Source: Cyclobacteriaceae bacterium (lineage in GTDB: Bacteria; Bacteroidota; Bacteroidia; Cytophagales; Cyclobacteriaceae). From it: DNA of 64,000 nucleotides. The notes beneath the pieces were generated by a model that searched no databases, was not told the origin of the DNA, and worked only from the letters and a program-made list of their open reading frames with translations. The stretch is from contig JAEUUC010000001.1 in the NCBI GenBank assembly GCA_016787665.1, forward strand, positions 23,948 through 87,947. The letters are read 5' to 3'. The position numbers and the translations under genes were made by a program. Of the stretch, positions 1 through 9,286 are shown piece after piece; positions within the stretch are counted from its first letter, which is position 1; every line of letters begins with the position of its first letter.

Positions 1-383
1 TACAGAAGCAGTCCGATAGGTCCGAACATGAAGGTAAAAAACAAACAGGGCACAACCAGCCAGTGCGGGATGTTATGTTTTTGTGCGTTTTGTACTTCCC
101 AACTGCCGATGAAAAGATCAAACGCCAGGTAGTGTACCCAGCCGGCCGTAACGGCTCCCGGTTGTTGAAATAGTTTCATCACGCCAGCCAGGCTTCCAAA
201 GTCACCCTCACCCTGGCCAAAGTAAAGCAGGATAAGCGTGGCATACACAGCGGCATATGCGAGGGGCCAGGCACCGGAATGCACCAGCAAATTGGTGAAT
301 CGCCAGCGGGGAGCCACCGCCAGCAGTAACCAGGCCGGCAGGGCCATGGCGTTGCAAATGGAAAAGAGAGTTTCCAGGGTCAT
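1..383 (-). CDS. ABA4-like family membrane protein (DUF4281), C-terminus cut by window edge
   Basis: Not a complete gene: it starts with ATG at 383 and runs off the left edge, leaving about 127 residues. The translation is strongly hydrophobic with several membrane segments. It contains GWVHYLAFDLFIGSW and, near the edge, FTFMFGPIGLLL, both typical of the ABA4-like family. The plant member is needed for neoxanthin formation; the role of bacterial members is not settled, though carotenoid metabolism is plausible. It is divergent from the SGNH hydrolase at 421, with only 37 bases between the starts. Confidence 0.75.
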   Translation of the reverse strand, partial: MTLETLFSICNAMALPAWLLLAVAPRWRFTNLLVHSGAWPLAYAAVYATLILLYFGQGEGDFGSLAGVMKLFQQPGAVTAGWVHYLAFDLFIGSWEVQNAQKHNIPHWLVVPCLFFTFMFGPIGLLL

Positions 384-420
384 GGTAGAATTGTATTTTT
401 GAATCCTTACCTAAAGGTAC

Positions 421-1086
421 ATGAAGCCATCAATTGCTCTGCTTTTTTTTGTTTCAATACTTACTGTTTCCGGTATGCAAGCACAAACTCCTCTACGATA
501 CCTCGCCCTGGGCGATTCCTATACGATTGGCGAAGCTGTGGCTGAGGCCGAGCGTTGGCCGGTGCAATTGGTGAAACGGTGGCGCGATGCCGGTCGCGCG
601 GTGGCCGATCCCCGCATTATTGCGACAACCGGTTGGCGCACGGATAATCTGAAGGCGGCCATGACCGCGGCCAACCTGGCGAATGACTGGGATATTGTGT
701 CCTTGCTCATTGGCGTCAACAACCAATACCAGGGCAAACCGGCCGATCAATATGCGATTGAGTTCGAAGGCTTGCTCAACGATGCCATTCGCCTGGCCGG
801 TGGTCGGAAGGATCGTGTCTTTGTGGTTTCGATTCCCGATTACGGCTACACACCATTCGGCCAGCCGAAGCAAGAGGCGATTACCCGGGCGCTTAACGAA
901 TTTAATGCCATCAACGAACGTATTACGCGCGCACACGGAGTCACCTACGTTCCCATTACCGATATTTCCCGCGAGGGTCTGGATAAGCCTGAACTGGTGG
1001 CCACCGATAAACTACATCCTTCCGGTGCCATGTACACGCGGTGGACCGATCGGATTTTTGCGCAGTTTGTGTTACCCCGGCCGTAA
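421..1086 (+). CDS. Secreted SGNH/GDSL-family hydrolase
   Basis: This 221-residue protein has a signal peptide (residues 1-22, ending MQAQ) and the SGNH blocks. Block I is LALGDSY with nucleophile Ser33, block III is IGVNNQY, and block V is the D196-x-x-H199 pair in DKLHPSG. The family hydrolyses esters or thioesters (lipases, acyl-CoA thioesterases, carbohydrate esterases); the substrate cannot be told from sequence. It is probably periplasmic or secreted. It ends 8 bases from the end of the convergent Rieske gene, and nothing in its neighbourhood suggests a pathway. Confidence 0.85.
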   Translation: MKPSIALLFFVSILTVSGMQAQTPLRYLALGDSYTIGEAVAEAERWPVQLVKRWRDAGRAVADPRIIATTGWRTDNLKAAMTAANLANDWDIVSLLIGVNNQYQGKPADQYAIEFEGLLNDAIRLAGGRKDRVFVVSIPDYGYTPFGQPKQEAITRALNEFNAINERITRAHGVTYVPITDISREGLDKPELVATDKLHPSGAMYTRWTDRIFAQFVLPRP

Positions 1087-1093
1087 TGTACGG

Positions 1094-2179
1094 TCACTTC
1101 GTTTCAAAAAACTCGGCAATAAGGCGGTGGAAGTGATGCGTGCCCGTTTCGCGCGTGGCGCTGTATCGTCCGTAGCGATAAAAGCGGGATTGAATTCCTT
1201 TTTGAACGTTTTGAACCACTTCTTCGTCTTCCAGTTCTACCTTGTGCAAGTCGCCACCTGCACCCTGCCGAAGGAAACTTTCATTCCACACATAGCTGAG
1301 AAAGGAAACAACACACGAAGAAGGTGATACCGGTTTGACAACATTGATGGATAAACCCCAGGGATAAAAATTGAACATCAAGTTGGGAAACACCCAGAAG
1401 TAATACCCTGCGATTTTTTTTCCATAATCCGGAGACGAAGCGGGCAAATCAAAAACCAGTTCACCGTCTTTGGCAATGCCCAACTGCAAACTCGAATACC
1501 GGTGCAGTTCCACCGCGTAGTTGGAGTAGTCAATGACGGAATTCAGACCGGCATGAACAAACGGAATATGAAAACCCTCCAGGTAGTTCTCGCAATACAA
1601 CGCCCAGTTGGCCTGCACGGGGTAATCGCGCGATAACCCGGGATGAAACACAAACTGATCAAACGGCATCCATCCGATGCGGTCGATCATGGGCTTAAAA
1701 AAAGCCTGGGCATCGGCTCCTGTTGATAACCGGGTAAAAAGCCATTTGCCCATTTGAAATAAGGGCAATGACGTCAGGTGATCATCGGCAGTTGGAAAAT
1801 TTTCAACCTCTTTGAATTCCGGCATCGACAGGAATTGTCCATCGAGGGAAAAGCGTCTGCCGTGATACTTGCAGCGCAGGTCGTTGAGTTTGCAGGGTTT
1901 ATCCACCACCAGGTTGCCCCGGTGTGTGCATGCGTTGCTCAGGCAATGAAGATCATTCTTTTTATCGCGGGTAAGCAACAGCGGTTCTGCCAGATAGTGC
2001 GGCAGTAACTCTACCGGTGTGGTCCAGCCCGGTTCTTTCACCTGATCCGTGTCGCCCACCAGTTGCCAACTTCGGGCAAAGACTTTCTCTTTGGATTCGT
2101 CAAACCAGTGAATCGACCGATAAAACTCCGGGGGTAAGGTTTGTGCCCGCGCGATGTTGGGGTCAACCGAGAGCTTCAT
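1094..2179 (-). CDS. Rieske 2Fe-2S aromatic ring-hydroxylating oxygenase alpha-type subunit
   Basis: The protein has 361 residues from the ATG at 2179. The frame is open to 2224, but the shorter start begins with the typical MKLSVDPN and avoids an odd leader. The Rieske cluster ligands are visible as CTH (in NACTHRG) and CKYH (in LRCKYHGRRF). The C-terminal catalytic domain shows NYLEGFHIPFVH, the mononuclear iron His pair of ring-hydroxylating oxygenases. Such enzymes use electrons from a reductase to hydroxylate aromatics or to oxidise quaternary amines. No reductase or small subunit is adjacent, so the substrate is unknown. Its start region lies back to back with the serine hydrolase at 2206. 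Confidence 0.9.
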   Translation of the reverse strand: MKLSVDPNIARAQTLPPEFYRSIHWFDESKEKVFARSWQLVGDTDQVKEPGWTTPVELLPHYLAEPLLLTRDKKNDLHCLSNACTHRGNLVVDKPCKLNDLRCKYHGRRFSLDGQFLSMPEFKEVENFPTADDHLTSLPLFQMGKWLFTRLSTGADAQAFFKPMIDRIGWMPFDQFVFHPGLSRDYPVQANWALYCENYLEGFHIPFVHAGLNSVIDYSNYAVELHRYSSLQLGIAKDGELVFDLPASSPDYGKKIAGYYFWVFPNLMFNFYPWGLSINVVKPVSPSSCVVSFLSYVWNESFLRQGAGGDLHKVELEDEEVVQNVQKGIQSRFYRYGRYSATRETGTHHFHRLIAEFFETK

Positions 2180-2205
2180 GCATGAATATTTTGTTAAATT
2201 TAGCC

Positions 2206-3591
2206 ATGAACCGTTTAACCACAAGCATTCTTTTCGGTGTTGTCTGGCTCGCGCTTACATCGTGCAGCCGAAAGCAGGATCCGCTGCCGTTGCGGTTGGA
2301 TACCTACCTTCAAGCCGCCCAGCAGCATGAGCAGTTTCAAGGGTCAGTGTTGGTGGCTACAGGCGATCGAATCGAATACGAGCGGCAGGTTGGGTATGCT
2401 GATATCGGGACCAAAGGGTTGATTGATGCCGAAACGATGTTTGAACTGGCCTCGGTATCGAAACAGTTTACGGCCACCGGTGTGCTGATTCTGGCGGAGC
2501 GTGGCAAACTTTCGCTCACCGATTCGTTACGACATTTTTTTCCGGATTTGCCCTACACGGGTGTCACGTTGCATCACTTGCTTACGCACACCTCCGGGAT
2601 GCCGGATTATGAAGAACTGGCGTACGAAAAGTGGGATCATAGCCGCATTGCATTTAATGCTGATATCATTCGTTTGTTGGCTGAGCACAAGCCTGCCCCG
2701 CTGTTCCGGCCTGGCGAGGAGTGGCGCTACAGCAATACAGGATTTATGTTGCTGGCGTCCATCATCGAAAAGGTGTCGGGCCAGTCATACGGTGAATTCT
2801 TACAAGCTCATATTTTTGAGCCGCTGGGCATGGCTCGCACGCGTGTCTATAACACCAGGCGAAGTGGCGAAAAGATTGACAACTATGCGTACGGGTATGT
2901 TTCGGATAGCACCGGCAATTGGGTGTTGCCCGACAGCTTGCCCGCTTTTCGGGAAGTTTATTACCTGGATGGCATCCAGGGCGATGGTGTGGTGAATTCC
3001 ACCGCGCGCGATTTATTGAAGTGGCATCTGGGGCTTCGCGATGGCAAAGTGGTGTCGGCTGAATGGTTGACGAAAGCCTACACGCCTGTCGTCCTCAATT
3101 CGGGCAAAACGGCCGACTACGGGTACGGCTGGAGTTTACGCACCGACTCCGTTCGGGGGAAGATTGTGGAGCACGGTGGTAGTTGGCCGGGTTACGGAAC
3201 CTACATCACCCGGCTTCTCGACCAGGACAAGGTGATTATTATTCTTTCCAATTCGCAAAAATATATTCAGGATGCTGTGGAGGCTCTGGTATTCAATGAA
3301 CCGGTCGAAATGCCGAACAGGCGCGAACGGGTTGATCCCCCTTCTGATTTGTCGCCCTGGGTGGGTCAATTTGTGTCGCTGAGCGAGTCGGATACCCTTG
3401 TGTTCTTTGCCAAAGAGGCAAACCTATACAGCAAGTACGAGGCTCAGGAATTCCAATGGCGGTATGCAAGTGATGGACGATTTTACCTTGAAGCGCAACC
3501 GGGGTTGGCGTTCGGCATTGACCAGAATGCGTCCCAAGATGAGCACTACCTGGTGGTGCGAAGTGTGAAAAAAAGGCTTGTAAAACTGTAG
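2206..3591 (+). CDS. Serine hydrolase, beta-lactamase/penicillin-binding family, lipoprotein
   Basis: I chose the ATG at 2206 because it gives a clean lipoprotein signal (MNRLTTSILF.., lipobox LTSC with Cys20). The frame is open further upstream to 2017, but that overlaps the Rieske gene. The three active-site motifs of class C beta-lactamase-like hydrolases are present: S83-V-S-K86, Y175-S-N177 and HGG (in VEHGGSWPG). The family includes esterases, D-amino-acid peptidases and carboxypeptidases. About 100 C-terminal residues after the catalytic domain form a small extra domain. Likely anchored in the envelope facing the periplasm; substrate unknown. Confidence 0.88.
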   Translation: MNRLTTSILFGVVWLALTSCSRKQDPLPLRLDTYLQAAQQHEQFQGSVLVATGDRIEYERQVGYADIGTKGLIDAETMFELASVSKQFTATGVLILAERGKLSLTDSLRHFFPDLPYTGVTLHHLLTHTSGMPDYEELAYEKWDHSRIAFNADIIRLLAEHKPAPLFRPGEEWRYSNTGFMLLASIIEKVSGQSYGEFLQAHIFEPLGMARTRVYNTRRSGEKIDNYAYGYVSDSTGNWVLPDSLPAFREVYYLDGIQGDGVVNSTARDLLKWHLGLRDGKVVSAEWLTKAYTPVVLNSGKTADYGYGWSLRTDSVRGKIVEHGGSWPGYGTYITRLLDQDKVIIILSNSQKYIQDAVEALVFNEPVEMPNRRERVDPPSDLSPWVGQFVSLSESDTLVFFAKEANLYSKYEAQEFQWRYASDGRFYLEAQPGLAFGIDQNASQDEHYLVVRSVKKRLVKL

Positions 3592-3645
3592 GGGCTGTCG
3601 GGTACGCGACAAACTCCCGGTGCCCGGACCTCGTTACTTAACCTC

Positions 3646-4053
3646 ATGAAAATACATCCCTTTTTGGTTACGGTGGCTCGTTTTGCTGCGGCCATCATCT
3701 TGTTACAGACCTTGTACTTCAAATTCAGCGGATCAGCGGAATCGGTTTACATCTTTTCGACCATTGGCATGGAACCGTGGGGTCGCTGGGCGGTCGGTTT
3801 TATGGAACTGGTGGCTGGTGGTTTCCTGATCAGCCGATCCTGGAATTGGTTAGGTGCGTTGCTGGGTATCGGTTTGATGGTGGGCGCCATCGGCATGCAC
3901 CTGACGTTGCTCGGGATCAGTGTGATGGATGATGGAGGCTACCTCTTTTTTCTGGCGGTGGTGGTAGCCGTGTTGTGTGGATTGGTGTTTACCACCAACC
4001 GCCATCAAATCCCCGCTGCGATCCGGAAGTTCTTACCCGCCTTTCTTCAATGA
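3646..4053 (+). CDS. DoxX-family small integral membrane protein
   Basis: The protein has 135 residues and four predicted membrane helices. The pattern (ARFAAAIILLQTLYFKFSG at the N-terminus, then GFMELVAGGFLI) is that of DoxX-like proteins. Their function is mostly unassigned; some are linked to redox or quinone processes. The gene starts 54 bases after the serine hydrolase, and its last 21 bases overlap the end of the convergent gene at 4033-4797. Confidence 0.7.
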   Translation: MKIHPFLVTVARFAAAIILLQTLYFKFSGSAESVYIFSTIGMEPWGRWAVGFMELVAGGFLISRSWNWLGALLGIGLMVGAIGMHLTLLGISVMDDGGYLFFLAVVVAVLCGLVFTTNRHQIPAAIRKFLPAFLQ

Positions 4054-4797
4054 TTCTCTGACCGCCTTCCACTTCTCCAGTAGTTCCGGTTGTGCGCTGA
4101 GCAAGTTGGTAAACCCCTCGAGCAGATAGTTGGGAAGTGTTTCGTTGTTGGATGACCGCTTGATGATATCGGCCAGCATGTCTTCAGCATCTTTCTTATT
4201 CGGAAAGTCCGCTTCTGATAACTCTTGCTGAAGGCGCGTCAGTTCGGCAATAGCCGCTGAAGCAGCAGGTGGGGTCGCGGGTGCTGTGGCTCGTTCTAAA
4301 GTTCGTTTATCAATGCAGGCGTTGAACACTTGAATGATGGAGTCGATATCATTTCGACCGAGTTTACCTTCCTTAATATCTTCAGAAACCGATGGGCACT
4401 CCTGCAGGAATTCGGACAATTGTTTTTTGAAGCCGATGTTGGGTAAGTCAATTTGGTTTTGATTCGCCAATTGCAAGAGACGCCCGTCAAATCGGGTGCT
4501 GTTGCCCATGCGGTAAGCAAAAAAACTCAGGTAGCCCGACTGAAGTTCTTGCATGAACCGAACGGCATTGGCCTGGCGAACCGGTCGGTAGGTAACACCT
4601 TCCAGCCGTACGGCTCGCACTTGAAGTGCGGTCAACACTTGTTTACGGTCGTTCTGAATCTGAACCCGGTCCAGTAAGTCGTACGACATTAGTTTAACCT
4701 TGCCTTGCAGGGTATCCTGGGTATTAAGCACCACGTAGTCCTGGGCATGTCCGACAGCTGCTGCTAAGCCGACAAGCGCAAAAAGAAGCCATTTCAT
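4033..4797 (-). CDS. Hypothetical secreted protein
   Basis: The start is set at ATG 4797 because it opens directly into a signal peptide (MKWLLFALVGLAAAVGHAQ); the frame is open to 4845. The mature part has about 235 residues. It begins with a beta-rich stretch about a compound to be kept or released (VVLNTQDTLQGKV, a start common among uncharacterised Bacteroidota exported proteins), followed by a helical region with two Cys. No family recognised with certainty. It overlaps the DoxX gene tail to tail by 21 bases. Confidence 0.6.
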   Translation of the reverse strand: MKWLLFALVGLAAAVGHAQDYVVLNTQDTLQGKVKLMSYDLLDRVQIQNDRKQVLTALQVRAVRLEGVTYRPVRQANAVRFMQELQSGYLSFFAYRMGNSTRFDGRLLQLANQNQIDLPNIGFKKQLSEFLQECPSVSEDIKEGKLGRNDIDSIIQVFNACIDKRTLERATAPATPPAASAAIAELTRLQQELSEADFPNKKDAEDMLADIIKRSSNNETLPNYLLEGFTNLLSAQPELLEKWKAVRESLKKGG

Positions 4798-4874
4798 GCG
4801 GGTAAAATTAAAAAGTTTTCGGCTAGTGGCATTTTCGTTGGTCAATCCGGGGCTAATGAGTTTATTCGCAGGTC

Positions 4875-5756
4875 ATGATCAAGTACAATCCCAAGGTTTG
4901 GTTGTCCATCATCTTCCACAGTTACAGCCGGCAGGTGATGAAGCTCTTGATGCCGGCTCTGATTTTCCTGACGATCTACTCGGCTTTGGTGTGTTACCTC
5001 ATCCTGGATGTCTTCCGGCTGCATGAACAGGAGTTTCACAGCACCATTGCCATGCATTCACTGCTGGGTATTGTATTGGGTTTATTCCTGGTCTTCCGCA
5101 CCAACTCGGCTTACGACCGTTGGTGGGAGGGACGAAAGCTGTGGGGCAGTATGGTAAACAATACCCGAAACCTGGCACACAAGATGAGCGCGTTTCTGGA
5201 TCGGGGAGACCAGATGAACCGGAGTTGGTATGCCGCGATGATCCCGAATTTTGTGGTGGCGGTAAAAGACCACCTTCGTGATGACGCGGATGTGAAATAT
5301 TTTGTTAATACCGGAGATGATGTGATCAGCCGGTTGGAAAAGTGGGACCACCTTCCCAATGGCGTATCAACCTTGTTGTATGAGCGCACCAACCAGTTGT
5401 ATCTGCGAAATGTGATCACAGGCGATCACCTTTTTTTGGTTGACAAGGAGTTGAAGGAGTTTTCGGACATTTTGGGCGCCTGTGAACGGATTAAGAATAC
5501 GCCTATTCCGTACTCGTACTCGATGTATGTGAAGAAGTTCATTTTCATTTACCTGATCACCCTTCCGTTTGGTTTTGTGACCACCTCAGGTTATACCACC
5601 ATACCCATTGTGTTACTCATTGCCTTTGTGTTGCTGAGTATTGAGTTGATTGCTGAAGAAATTGAAGATCCGTTTGGCAAAGATGTCAATGATCTGCCAA
5701 CGGATGAGCTTTCGGCCAAAATTCGGGACAATGTTCAGGAGATCTTGCTGCGTTAG
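4875..5756 (+). CDS. Bestrophin-family ion channel protein
   Basis: The protein has 293 residues, the usual length for bacterial bestrophin-like (UPF0187) proteins. It has N-terminal membrane helices, the diagnostic FRTNSAYDRWWEGRKLWG segment, and a C-terminal DPFG(K)DVNDLP motif that follows the last helix. Bacterial homologues form pentameric channels (cation-selective in the Klebsiella protein; chloride in animals). It stands alone as a transcription unit. Confidence 0.9.
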   Translation: MIKYNPKVWLSIIFHSYSRQVMKLLMPALIFLTIYSALVCYLILDVFRLHEQEFHSTIAMHSLLGIVLGLFLVFRTNSAYDRWWEGRKLWGSMVNNTRNLAHKMSAFLDRGDQMNRSWYAAMIPNFVVAVKDHLRDDADVKYFVNTGDDVISRLEKWDHLPNGVSTLLYERTNQLYLRNVITGDHLFLVDKELKEFSDILGACERIKNTPIPYSYSMYVKKFIFIYLITLPFGFVTTSGYTTIPIVLLIAFVLLSIELIAEEIEDPFGKDVNDLPTDELSAKIRDNVQEILLR

Positions 5757-5875
5757 CGCGTCAGCGTATAAAGGGCGTACGCCAGTATTAATATGATCAT
5801 GACGGCATACATGATCAGGTCTACCCGCACCCACTCGCGGTATTCGCGATACAATTCTTTGAGCTTTCGGAACAC
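5753..5875 (-). CDS. Possible 40-residue small membrane protein (weak)
   Basis: A short frame on the minus strand, reading from a GTG at 5875 (or a TTG at 5905), encodes a charged amphipathic stretch rich in Arg, Glu and Tyr. A single hydrophobic helix follows (MYAVMIILILAYALYTL), and it ends LTR-stop. It overlaps the bestrophin stop by 4 bases and fills most of the gap before the TonB receptor gene. The helix looks real, but there is no ATG start, so this is only a candidate. Confidence 0.3.
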   Translation of the reverse strand: MFRKLKELYREYREWVRVDLIMYAVMIILILAYALYTLTR

Positions 5876-5943
5876 CCGGCAAAAATAAATGTTTTGCAGG
5901 CGCAAACCTCAGGGCAGCCCGGGCGTTAATTAGGCTGTTATTT

Positions 5944-8322
5944 ATGCGAAAACTGCTCGTTATCCCTTTCCTTTTTTGTTGCGCTTTGGCGGCCAATGGC
6001 CAAACACGTGTTACGGTAAGTGGCTACATCCGCGACCAATCGAACGGGGAAGCCTTGATTGGCGCTACGCTGTATGTGAAGGAATTGCAAACGGGTGCGG
6101 CCGCCAATGAATATGGATTTTACTCGTTGACGATTGCGCCCGGCACGTATACGCTGGTTTTCAGCTATGTGGGGTACGTCACGCAAACCCAGTCGGCCGA
6201 GTTGGTGGAAAACCAGCGACTGGATATTCAGCTGGTGCCGGAAGCCGAGCAACTCGAGGAAGTGGTGGTCGAGGCCGAAGGCCAGCCTACGGCACGCAAT
6301 TTTGAAATGAGCACGAACAAACTCGACATCAAGACAATATCAAAGGTGCCTACGTTGCTGGGCGAAGTAGATGTCTTTCGAAGCCTGTTATTACTGCCGG
6401 GCGTTAGTACGGTGGGCGAGGGGGCATCGGGCTTTAATGTGCGCGGAGGCTCCGTGGGGCAAAATCTGGTCTTGCTGGACGAGGCGCCCGTTTATAATTC
6501 GTCACACCTGTTCGGTTTCTTCTCGGTCTTTAACCCCGATGCGGTAAAAGACACGAAGCTCTATAAAGGCGCCATTCCTTCGCGGTATGGTGGTCGCCTC
6601 GCCTCATTGCTTGACATCCGCATGAAGGAAGGAAACAGCAAAGAATTCGAAGCCAACGGAGGGATCGGCACCATTTTCAGCCGGTTGGCGATTGAAGCTC
6701 CGATCGTCAAGGACAAAGCCTCGTTTATCGTGGCGGGTCGCAGGTCCTACATTGATGTGCTGGGCCGCCCGTTTGTGCCGCTGCTGCAAGAGGGCGGAGC
6801 GCTCAACTTCTACGATCTCACTGCGAAGGCCAATTATAATCTGAATGAACGCAACCGGCTGTACGCCTCCGGGTATTTTGGCCGTGATAAGTTTTTGTTT
6901 GACGCCAATCAGGGTTTCAGCTGGGGGAACACGACCGGGTCGCTGCGCTGGAATCACCTCTTTAACGATCGGCTTTTTTCCAACTTCACTCTTATTTACA
7001 GTAACTACGACTACGAACTTCAATTTGGCGAAGACAATCAAAATCGGTTTAACTGGGATTCGTCCATTTCCAATCTGATTGCCAAGCCGGAGTTTACCTA
7101 TTTTATCAATAGCCGGAATGAGCTCAACTTCGGTGGTGAGTTGATCTACTACACCTTTGAGCCCGCGAATGCTGTGGGGATTACCAATGGCGAATCGGTA
7201 GACATCAGTTTACCGCGCAAATACAACCTGGAAGGTGCCTTGTACATCGGCAATCGGCAGCAGGTGGGCAACAAACTGGAGCTGGAATACGGTTTGCGTT
7301 TCTCGCATTTCCGGGCACTTGGACCCGGTGTACAGTACACCTACAACGACACCATCCCCGGGCGGAGGCGCTCTGTAGTTGATTCCGAATCGTTTGCGTC
7401 AGGTGAAACGATGTCGACCTATCAAAACTGGGAACCCCGTTTTGCATTTAAGTACCAGGTTAACCCGCATACATCTGTAAAGGGAAGCTACAACCGCATG
7501 GTGCAGTACCTGCACCTCATCAGTAACACCACCGCCTCCAATCCGCTGGATGTCTGGACTCCGACTTCGAACAACATCAAACCTGAATTGGGCGACCAGT
7601 TTACATTAGGCGTATTCAAAAATGTGGGACCGCAACGGAACTACGAAGTCTCCCTCGAAGCCTATTATCGCACAACCCAAAATCAAATCGACTACATTGA
7701 CGGTGCCGACCTGTTGATTAACCAGTTTCTGGAGGGTGATTTGTTGAGCGGACAAGGCCGCGCGTATGGCCTGGAAACGTTCTTTCAGAAGAAGACAGGC
7801 AAGGTCACCGGCTGGATCAGCTACACCGTTGGTCGAACTGAACTCCAGGTAGAAGGAATCAATCGGGGAGCCTGGTACCCCACGCGTTTTGACCAACTGC
7901 ACAATCTGAAGGTGGTGGGATTCTATGAACTCAGCAAGCGATGGTCCGCTTCGGCCAATTTTGTGCTTACCTCGGGAACGCCCACAACATTTCCAACGTC
8001 ACGCTTTTTACAGCAAGGCATTCTCATTCCGTTTAACGCCAACGACTCACGCAATAATTTGCGACTGCCGGCCTATCACCGGCTTGACATCAGTTTCCGA
8101 CTGGAGGGCAAGACGGTGCGCAATAATGGCAAAGTCCGCAAGAACCGCGACTACTGGGTATTTGCCGTGTACAACGTGTACAGCCGAAAAAATCCGTTCA
8201 GCATCTATTTCTCGCAACGCGATGAACGGGTGCCGGCTGGCCAACCAATCGATACGCAAGCCACACAATTGGCGATCATTGGCTCACTTGTTCCCTCGGT
8301 GTCTTACAATTTCAACTTTTAA
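5944..8322 (+). CDS. TonB-dependent outer-membrane receptor with carboxypeptidase-like N-domain
   Basis: The protein has 792 residues. After the signal peptide (ending ANGQ) comes a carboxypeptidase-regulatory-like beta domain (VSGYIRDQSNGEALIGATL). Next is a plug domain with the FNVRGGS motif, then a 22-strand-type barrel ending in an aromatic C-terminus (YNFNF). TonB/ExbBD energy drives uptake of a ligand such as an iron chelate, peptide or glycan. It is 3 bases upstream of a DUF4249 lipoprotein, a standard Bacteroidota receptor/surface-lipoprotein pair distinct from SusCD. No regulator is adjacent. Confidence 0.93.
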   Translation: MRKLLVIPFLFCCALAANGQTRVTVSGYIRDQSNGEALIGATLYVKELQTGAAANEYGFYSLTIAPGTYTLVFSYVGYVTQTQSAELVENQRLDIQLVPEAEQLEEVVVEAEGQPTARNFEMSTNKLDIKTISKVPTLLGEVDVFRSLLLLPGVSTVGEGASGFNVRGGSVGQNLVLLDEAPVYNSSHLFGFFSVFNPDAVKDTKLYKGAIPSRYGGRLASLLDIRMKEGNSKEFEANGGIGTIFSRLAIEAPIVKDKASFIVAGRRSYIDVLGRPFVPLLQEGGALNFYDLTAKANYNLNERNRLYASGYFGRDKFLFDANQGFSWGNTTGSLRWNHLFNDRLFSNFTLIYSNYDYELQFGEDNQNRFNWDSSISNLIAKPEFTYFINSRNELNFGGELIYYTFEPANAVGITNGESVDISLPRKYNLEGALYIGNRQQVGNKLELEYGLRFSHFRALGPGVQYTYNDTIPGRRRSVVDSESFASGETMSTYQNWEPRFAFKYQVNPHTSVKGSYNRMVQYLHLISNTTASNPLDVWTPTSNNIKPELGDQFTLGVFKNVGPQRNYEVSLEAYYRTTQNQIDYIDGADLLINQFLEGDLLSGQGRAYGLETFFQKKTGKVTGWISYTVGRTELQVEGINRGAWYPTRFDQLHNLKVVGFYELSKRWSASANFVLTSGTPTTFPTSRFLQQGILIPFNANDSRNNLRLPAYHRLDISFRLEGKTVRNNGKVRKNRDYWVFAVYNVYSRKNPFSIYFSQRDERVPAGQPIDTQATQLAIIGSLVPSVSYNFNF

Positions 8323-8325
8323 CCG

Positions 8326-9237
8326 ATGCAGACGATCACGAAAACCCTATTCTACCTGATGCTGCTGGGATTGGTTACAGCCTGCGAAACGATCATTGAG
8401 CCCGAGTTGGAAGATGCCGCACCCGTGTTGGTGGTCGATGCCTGGCTCACCAATCAGGAGAAAGCGCAGGAGATCATCCTGACGCAGACGCAACCCTATT
8501 TTGAAAATGAACTGCCGGTGGGTGTAACCGGTGCCAGTGTAACCGTGCGCGCCCGGCAATCCGGCAGGCTGTTTTCTTTTGTTGAAAGCGGGAACGGCAT
8601 CTACCGGTGGACACCGGCTGCCAACGACAGCCTCGGGCCCGTGGGCGAGCAATTTGATTTGACGATTCAATGGCAGGGTGATACGTATAACGCCAGCGCC
8701 CGGACCGGCCGCGTTCCGAAACTCGACAGCATTTCATATTTCTTTGAAGAAGAGACGGCCATTTCAGTTGAGCAATGGGTGGGCGAGTTCTGGGCGCGCG
8801 ACCCGGTGGGCAAGGGCGATACCTATTGGATCCGGACGTGGAAAAATGGCGTGCTGTTGAATAAACCAGCTGAGTTGACGGTCGCTTTCGATGCCGGATT
8901 TTCAGAAGGCGGGAACCTGGATGGCGTGACGTTCATTACACCGGTCAGACGGGGTATGAATCCCATCGAGCAAAACGAAGATGACGAATTCTTGCCCGCC
9001 TACGCTCCGGGCGATTCGGCTTATGTCGAAATTTGTTCCATTTCGAAAGAGGCATTTAACTTTTTGAACGAAGTCATTATCCAGACGGACCGGCCGGGCG
9101 GCTTCTCCGAGTTGTTTGCCCGACCTATTGCCAACGTATCGACCAACGTGGTGAACAGTAATCCGCAAGGCCCGCGCGCGGTGGGGTTCTTCAATGTGTC
9201 CGCAGTGTCGGGTGCCGGCAAGCGACTGGTCCCCTGA
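8326..9237 (+). CDS. DUF4249 domain lipoprotein, partner of the TonB receptor
   Basis: This 303-residue lipoprotein has the lipobox LVTAC (residues 16-20). It is followed by a beta-sandwich with VVDAWLTNQ near the start and the extended beta layout of DUF4249 proteins. Family members sit next to TonB receptors and are thought to help capture ligand at the surface; direct evidence is sparse. Its start is 3 bases after the receptor stop, so the two are surely cotranscribed. Confidence 0.85.
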   Translation: MQTITKTLFYLMLLGLVTACETIIEPELEDAAPVLVVDAWLTNQEKAQEIILTQTQPYFENELPVGVTGASVTVRARQSGRLFSFVESGNGIYRWTPAANDSLGPVGEQFDLTIQWQGDTYNASARTGRVPKLDSISYFFEEETAISVEQWVGEFWARDPVGKGDTYWIRTWKNGVLLNKPAELTVAFDAGFSEGGNLDGVTFITPVRRGMNPIEQNEDDEFLPAYAPGDSAYVEICSISKEAFNFLNEVIIQTDRPGGFSELFARPIANVSTNVVNSNPQGPRAVGFFNVSAVSGAGKRLVP

Positions 9238-9286
9238 CTTTTTTTTTCCACGCTGATTCCCGTACTTACCATCAAACCGGTAAGAC

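Noticed and set aside
9266..9286. Inverted repeat CTTACC/GGTAAG between DUF4249 and the 9287 gene
   Set aside because: Six-base stem without a T tract; not convincing as a terminator.
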